NCBI GenBank assembly: GCA_030690755.1
Contig: JAUYGA010000139.1
Coordinates: forward strand, 1 to 9,556
Source of the DNA: Nanobdellota archaeon
GTDB lineage: Archaea > Nanobdellota > Nanobdellia > Woesearchaeales > JAUYGA01
Length of the DNA: 9,556 nucleotides
Direction: 5' to 3'
A program made the translations under genes and the position numbers. Of the stretch, positions 5,449 to 9,556 are shown one piece after another; positions within the stretch are counted from its first letter, which is position 1, and the number at the start of each line of letters is the position of its first letter. A model generated the notes under the pieces. It saw nothing but the letters and a program-made list of their open reading frames with translations. It had not been told where the DNA came from and did not search any database.

Positions 5449-5478
5449 AAATTAGTCTTACTAATCTAAGATTAAGTT
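5449..5478 (+). promoter_or_regulatory. AU-rich 5' leader hairpin next to the ribosome binding site
   Basis: TTAGTCTTA (5452-5460) pairs with TAAGATTAA (5467-5475) over nine base pairs including one G-U, with loop CTAATC; two more A-T pairs lie beyond an A/G mismatch. The stem ends just before the GGGGG ribosome binding tract at 5480-5484. Two overlapping palindromes, ATTAGT-CTT-ACTAAT (5451-5465) and TAATCTAAGATTA (5462-5474), offer competing folds or could be protein sites on DNA. Confidence 0.4.
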
Positions 5479-5489
5479 TGGGGGTAAAA

Positions 5490-6272
5490 ATGAACAGTTA
5501 TAGTCCTACAGGTAAACCTATCGATGCTAACGGCTCAGATTCTCCACTTGCTGGGATAGTTTCTCAAGAGTTATTGTCTGATTTATGCAGTGGCAGTTAT
5601 AGTACCTCAGCTAAACCTCACAAACCTAACAGATTCTATTCTCCATTGAAGATGCTAGCAGCAACAGCATTTTTGTCTGCTTACACAGCATTTTCTGCTT
5701 ATTTTCCAGCAAGAGTTACAGCTCAGGAAGTTCAAAATGCTGCAACAGAAAATAATTCCGGTATTGTTGAAATGTATCAAGGTTCTAAGACTCCTGGCAT
5801 AGATTGCCTTATGGACAGTTTGAAAAATCCTGCATTAAATTGCGATGAGTTGCTAGGAAAAGTAAATCAAGTTCCTCAGACAAATAATTTAGAAAACGTT
5901 GTCGCTGCAACATCAACATTATATGTTCCTACAGCTACATCAACACAAGCAATACTAACACAGTCGCAGACTGATGTTTATGGAAAAACTGCTCAGGTTC
6001 CTCAGGCTTCTGGGAAAAAAGACAAAGGTGGTAAAGTTATTGTTTATGTTTTAGGCGCAGTTGCTCTTTATGCACTTATTAGCAATTCCGGCGGTGGAAG
6101 TTCTTCACCAGTTCCGGCAGTTTCTGTAACACCTCCTGTAACACCTCCAGTAGATGATACTTTAGCAGATCCTAATGCTGATACTTGCAATGTTCTCACA
6201 GAAATGTGCGGCAATGACGGAACCATCAGTGATGATGTTCAGACAGATTCAAATTTTACAACAGTAGAATAA
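5490..6272 (+). CDS. Membrane-anchored or secreted protein of unknown function, first gene of surface operon
   Basis: The 260-residue product matches no family I recognise. Residues 1-52 are polar and end in a basic patch (KPHKPNRFYSPLK). A hydrophobic segment follows (about 53-73), with VTAQ near 76-79 as a possible signal peptidase site, so this may be an unusually long signal peptide or an N-terminal anchor. Residues 80-175 are polar and Thr/Gln/Asn-rich with C106 and C118. A basic GKKDKGGK stretch leads into a second hydrophobic segment (KVIVYVLGAVALYALI, 182-197), then Gly/Ser and a Pro/Thr/Val linker with TPPVTPPV and an acidic tail with C233 and C240. GGGGG five bases before the ATG fixes the start; a TTG codon at 5478 lies upstream within the leader hairpin. 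The next gene follows after 32 bp, so the two are probably co-transcribed. Confidence 0.8.
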   Translation: MNSYSPTGKPIDANGSDSPLAGIVSQELLSDLCSGSYSTSAKPHKPNRFYSPLKMLAATAFLSAYTAFSAYFPARVTAQEVQNAATENNSGIVEMYQGSKTPGIDCLMDSLKNPALNCDELLGKVNQVPQTNNLENVVAATSTLYVPTATSTQAILTQSQTDVYGKTAQVPQASGKKDKGGKVIVYVLGAVALYALISNSGGGSSSPVPAVSVTPPVTPPVDDTLADPNADTCNVLTEMCGNDGTISDDVQTDSNFTTVE

Positions 6273-6304
6273 ATTTTAGTATTTATTAAGGAAACAGTTA
6301 AAAA

Positions 6305-9300
6305 ATGAATTATAAAAACCTAAAGAAAACAAGCGTTCTTTTTGTCTTAGTTAGTTTTATCTTTATTCTTACTGCAATGGTATCTGATGCAGAAGTTGCT
6401 GTAACTTATACTTTTAAGGATGCGAGCGGGAGTCCTGTCAACAATGTTCAGATTGTAAGATACACTTGCGCTGATTCAACATGCGCTCAGGTTGTTGCTG
6501 GCAGCGAAAAAATCTATGCAGCGACAGGAAATACCAGAGTTGTTACTTATCCTACAGTAAGAGAATCACAATATTATTATGGTCTTTATTTCTTTGCAAA
6601 CGGCTTTTTGCCAAAATCCTCTAATCCATCATGGAGAGGAACAGGAGCAACAAGTTCAGATGTGACATTCAATCGCGGTCAGAATTGCAGAGCAAATATT
6701 GATGATTTTTCTGTAATCAATGAAGTTGAGCCAAATATTCCAGTCATAATCAATGTTCGCGCTTCTAATGATGCTTCAACAAGAAGCGCATTTTATAGCG
6801 TAGACAAGATACCAAAATATAAACCAAGCGCATATCAAGATTATTATTCTGCTTTGACAAGGATAACTGTTAGTGTAACAGATGCAAATGGCAATTCTGT
6901 TTATTCAGATTCGCAAAATGTTAATCTATATATGGACCAGGTTCAGGACCTTGCATTCACATGGACTCCTTCAGTTCCTGGTCAATACAATGTTATTGTA
7001 ACAACTGATGTTATTGATAATCAATGCGCAAATTCTGTCCAATCAAAAGTTCAGAAGCAGACAAGGGTTCTTAGCGCAAGACCTTCAGGAAATTGTTATA
7101 CTCTAATAAACAATGTTGTTTCTTCTAATACTCATCCTATGACTGGGAATTCGGTAACAATCAGCGGCACAAAAATAAGCAATTATGCAGATGGCGCTGG
7201 TTCATTGACTGCAATTCCTACCACATTGACTGTAGAAACTTATAATGGCGCAACTTTAGTTGGAACTCAGAATGTTGCTCTTGTTTCAGGAACAACAAAT
7301 GCTAATGCTTTCACAACAACATGGACAGCTCCTGCAGGTGTAACTGCATCAACTCTTTATACTGTTAAATTGACTGGCGCTGCAAACGACGCAAGATGCG
7401 CGGCAGGAAATGTTGCCGATTCTTCATCTATTGATATTAATGTGAATCCAATAACTGTTAATCAAAGAACAGCAAAATTCAAAATTGTTGATTCAATCAC
7501 TCAAGCAGGAATTCCAGGTGTTGCAATAACTTTGATGCCGGGAAATTATCAGGCTGCAACTGATGCAAATGGGAAAGCTAACATTACTGGTTTGACTGCT
7601 GGAACTTACACTTATACTGCAACAAAATCAGGTTATCCAACAGACACAAAATCATTCACAATACAGCAAGATGCTGAAATCACAATCTCAATGGAGAAAC
7701 AAAAATTCTCATTGACAGTAAATATTTTTGATCAGGTTGCAGGAACTGTTTTGCAAGGCGCAACTGTCGCATTGACATTCTCAGGAAATTCTGCTGTCGA
7801 TACAGAAACAACAAATTCAAATGGTCTTGTGACATTCACAAGAGTTGTGCAAGGACAGTACACTGTTCAGGTTTCTAAAGCAGGTTATTTGACACAAAGT
7901 CAAGCATATTATGCATATGCTACAGATTCAATTAATGTTTATTTGACAAAAGAATCAACAACTACTCCAGGACAGCCTGTAGTAAATCAGGGATGTTCTT
8001 ATAATAATCCTCCATGTTCAAGCGGTTTCACGTGCACAAATAATCAGTGTATTGCTGATGAGATAACGCAGCCTCAAGGATGCCAATACAATAATCCTTC
8101 ATGCCCAGCAGGACAAAACTGCATAAATAATCAGTGTGTTGCTCCAGGACAGGCTCAAGTTCCTCCTGTAGTTCAGGCAATAGCTGACTTGATTGCTCTT
8201 GAAAACACAAATGTCCAATTCATAGTCAATGCTTCTGATGACAATCTTGATTCATTGCAGTACAGCGTAATTGATCTTCCAGACGGAGCAAATTTTAATC
8301 CAATAACTCATGTTTTCAGCTGGACTCCAGCTTTCGGTTCTAATGGAACATATCCGATAACATTCTCTGTAAGCGACAGTGTTAATCCTGCTGTGACAGA
8401 GGATGTTACAATCAGTGTAAGAAATTCAAACAGAGCGCCTACAATTGATGCTCCTCAAACAGTTTCTGTTCAGGAAAATGCAACAACGCAAGTTACAGTT
8501 ACTGCAACAGATGCAGATACAGATGATACTTTGGTTTTTACTGTAACAGGTCTTCCAGCTTTTGTTTCTCAATCACAAATAGGTTCAATATTAACATTCA
8601 CAGTATCACCAGGATTTTTTGATATAGGTTCATATAATACGTCGGTAAGAGTTACAGATGGTTTTGACAATGCTACAACTTATGTTGAGATTATTGTTGG
8701 AAATAATAACAGACCTCCTGTTTTGGGTGCAATTGGCGCGAAGACTATTGCTGAGAATAGCACACTTACTTTTGTTGTAAATGGTTCTGATCTTGATAAT
8801 GATGCTTTGACATTTTCTGCATCAAATTTGCCAGCAGGCGCAACATTCAATCCATTGACACAAACATTCACATGGATGCCTAACTTCACACAATCTGGAG
8901 ATTATAATGTAACTTTTGATTTGACTGATGGTTCTTTGAATGATTCTGAGATTGTTCCAATTACTATTACGAATTTGAATAGAATTCCTGAAGTGAATTT
9001 AACAGCTCCACTTGGTACAGAGACATGGAGTTCTGTTTTGAATCATACAATCACTTGGACTGCAACAGATGCTGATGGAGATGCATTGACAATTGGTTTA
9101 TTTTATTCAAATGATTCAGGCATAACTTGGTATGATACTTTATTGACAACAACAAATGATGGTTCAGAATATCTTGATGTTCAAAATTATGCAGACTTAG
9201 GAACATACAGAATAAAAGTCGCTGCAAATGATTCGCAAGCGACAACAGAAGCAGCTTCACCTAATAATTTTGCGATTGATAATACTGCTGCTACGACAAC

Positions 9301-9556
9301 TGATGATTATGACGGCGCATGGCACACTTCTGATTTCAATATAACTTTGACAGCTTTAGATGGCATTGCTACTCCTGTTTATGTAAATTATACTTATGGC
9401 GCAAATCTTGAAGTGAACACTGCAGGAAATGTTGCAATAGTTCCAATAACGCAGGAAGGAAATGTCACATTATCATATTATTCAATAGACTCATTAGATA
9501 ACCAAGAAGCAACAAAGACAATAAATGTTGCATTGGATAAGACGGTTCCGACTGTA
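6305..9556 (+). CDS. Large secreted Ig-repeat surface protein, C-terminus cut by window edge
   Basis: The frame from ATG 6305 stays open for 1084 codons to the end of the window. A signal peptide (KNLKKTSVLFVLVSFIFILTA..., cleavage near 29) shows export. Domains in order, by pattern: an N-terminal beta region; a CARDB-like Ig domain (about 131-250, ending LAFTWTPSVPGQYNV...); another Ig-like domain (263-380); two carboxypeptidase-regulatory-like domains (388-466 and 467-550, with DANGKANITGLTAGTYTYTATKSGY-type motifs); two four-cysteine modules (564-611); three putative-Ig/cadherin-like repeats (about 619-710, 711-802, 803-893) with DxDxDxL and TFTWMP motifs; a further Ig domain (894-991); and a partial domain like those with GNxE...YYSxD (OmpL47/FIVAR-type) from 993. 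Many NxT/NxS sites fit glycosylation. It is probably a cell-surface adhesin or envelope protein; the binding partner is unknown. AAGGA lies 12 bases before the ATG, a rather long spacing. Confidence 0.9.
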   Translation, partial: MNYKNLKKTSVLFVLVSFIFILTAMVSDAEVAVTYTFKDASGSPVNNVQIVRYTCADSTCAQVVAGSEKIYAATGNTRVVTYPTVRESQYYYGLYFFANGFLPKSSNPSWRGTGATSSDVTFNRGQNCRANIDDFSVINEVEPNIPVIINVRASNDASTRSAFYSVDKIPKYKPSAYQDYYSALTRITVSVTDANGNSVYSDSQNVNLYMDQVQDLAFTWTPSVPGQYNVIVTTDVIDNQCANSVQSKVQKQTRVLSARPSGNCYTLINNVVSSNTHPMTGNSVTISGTKISNYADGAGSLTAIPTTLTVETYNGATLVGTQNVALVSGTTNANAFTTTWTAPAGVTASTLYTVKLTGAANDARCAAGNVADSSSIDINVNPITVNQRTAKFKIVDSITQAGIPGVAITLMPGNYQAATDANGKANITGLTAGTYTYTATKSGYPTDTKSFTIQQDAEITISMEKQKFSLTVNIFDQVAGTVLQGATVALTFSGNSAVDTETTNSNGLVTFTRVVQGQYTVQVSKAGYLTQSQAYYAYATDSINVYLTKESTTTPGQPVVNQGCSYNNPPCSSGFTCTNNQCIADEITQPQGCQYNNPSCPAGQNCINNQCVAPGQAQVPPVVQAIADLIALENTNVQFIVNASDDNLDSLQYSVIDLPDGANFNPITHVFSWTPAFGSNGTYPITFSVSDSVNPAVTEDVTISVRNSNRAPTIDAPQTVSVQENATTQVTVTATDADTDDTLVFTVTGLPAFVSQSQIGSILTFTVSPGFFDIGSYNTSVRVTDGFDNATTYVEIIVGNNNRPPVLGAIGAKTIAENSTLTFVVNGSDLDNDALTFSASNLPAGATFNPLTQTFTWMPNFTQSGDYNVTFDLTDGSLNDSEIVPITITNLNRIPEVNLTAPLGTETWSSVLNHTITWTATDADGDALTIGLFYSNDSGITWYDTLLTTTNDGSEYLDVQNYADLGTYRIKVAANDSQATTEAASPNNFAIDNTAATTTDDYDGAWHTSDFNITLTALDGIATPVYVNYTYGANLEVNTAGNVAIVPITQEGNVTLSYYSIDSLDNQEATKTINVALDKTVPTV
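7991..8143 (+). repeat. Two tandem four-cysteine modules inside the surface protein
   Basis: Two coding repeats 87 bp apart (7991-8056 and 8078-8143) each encode GCxYNNPxC...CxNNQC with identical spacing C-x6-C-x5-C-x4-C (C564, C571, C577, C582 and C593, C600, C606, C611). The cysteines probably form two disulfides per module outside the cell. The shared end AATAATCAGTGT and the conserved protein pattern indicate duplication. The pattern loosely recalls EB or Dickkopf-type small cysteine modules, but I cannot assign a family. Confidence 0.8.

Noticed and set aside
5478..5489. TTG start of the first surface gene at 5478
   Set aside because: It overlaps the GGGGG ribosome tract that is well placed for ATG 5490.
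8028..9260. Minus-strand ORFs inside the surface-protein gene (8028-8210, 8680-8889, 9051-9260)
   Set aside because: They are shadows of a single 1084-codon open plus frame with coherent domains.

Overview
The window looks archaeal and AT-rich, most likely from an uncultivated small-genome (DPANN-type, Woesearchaeota/Pacearchaeota-like) lineage. Three things point this way. Several starts are preceded by BRE/TATA-type promoters (GAAAGA-like element followed by TTTATAAA). Shine-Dalgarno sites are mixed with an apparently leaderless start. The DnaK is of the short type without the Gram-negative insert, and large Ig-repeat surface proteins are present. The phylum assignment is an inference; archaeal promoter grammar is what the sequence shows.

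Positions 1-5234 are an Hsp70 chaperone locus. A divergent winged helix-turn-helix regulator (minus strand, cut by the left edge) shares a short intergenic region with the chaperone operon. Each direction has its own TATA element, and a 17-bp near-palindrome lies at the predicted start point of the chaperone transcript. Downstream are a possible 23-codon leader ORF, grpE, a YkgJ-type cysteine-cluster protein, dnaK and dnaJ. The first four are joined by ATGA overlaps or short spacing. Between dnaK and dnaJ is about 170 bp of GC-rich, strongly self-complementary sequence closed by a 16-bp helix. It is a candidate unidentified structured RNA (or, less likely, a small inverted-repeat element). dnaJ follows with its own promoter and probably no 5' leader. 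DnaK, DnaJ and GrpE form one ATP-driven folding machine; the regulator is the obvious candidate for controlling it.

Positions 5235-5489 hold no gene. They contain a 14-bp tandem duplication, a stem-loop, a promoter that matches the grpE promoter at 17 of 18 bases, and an AU-rich hairpin ending at the ribosome binding site of the next gene.

Positions 5490-9556 are a two-gene cell-surface unit: a 260-residue protein with two hydrophobic segments, then a secreted protein of more than 1084 residues built from Ig-like and carboxypeptidase-regulatory-like beta domains around two tandem four-cysteine modules. It runs off the right edge. The near-identical promoters suggest, but do not prove, that the chaperone and surface operons are co-regulated.
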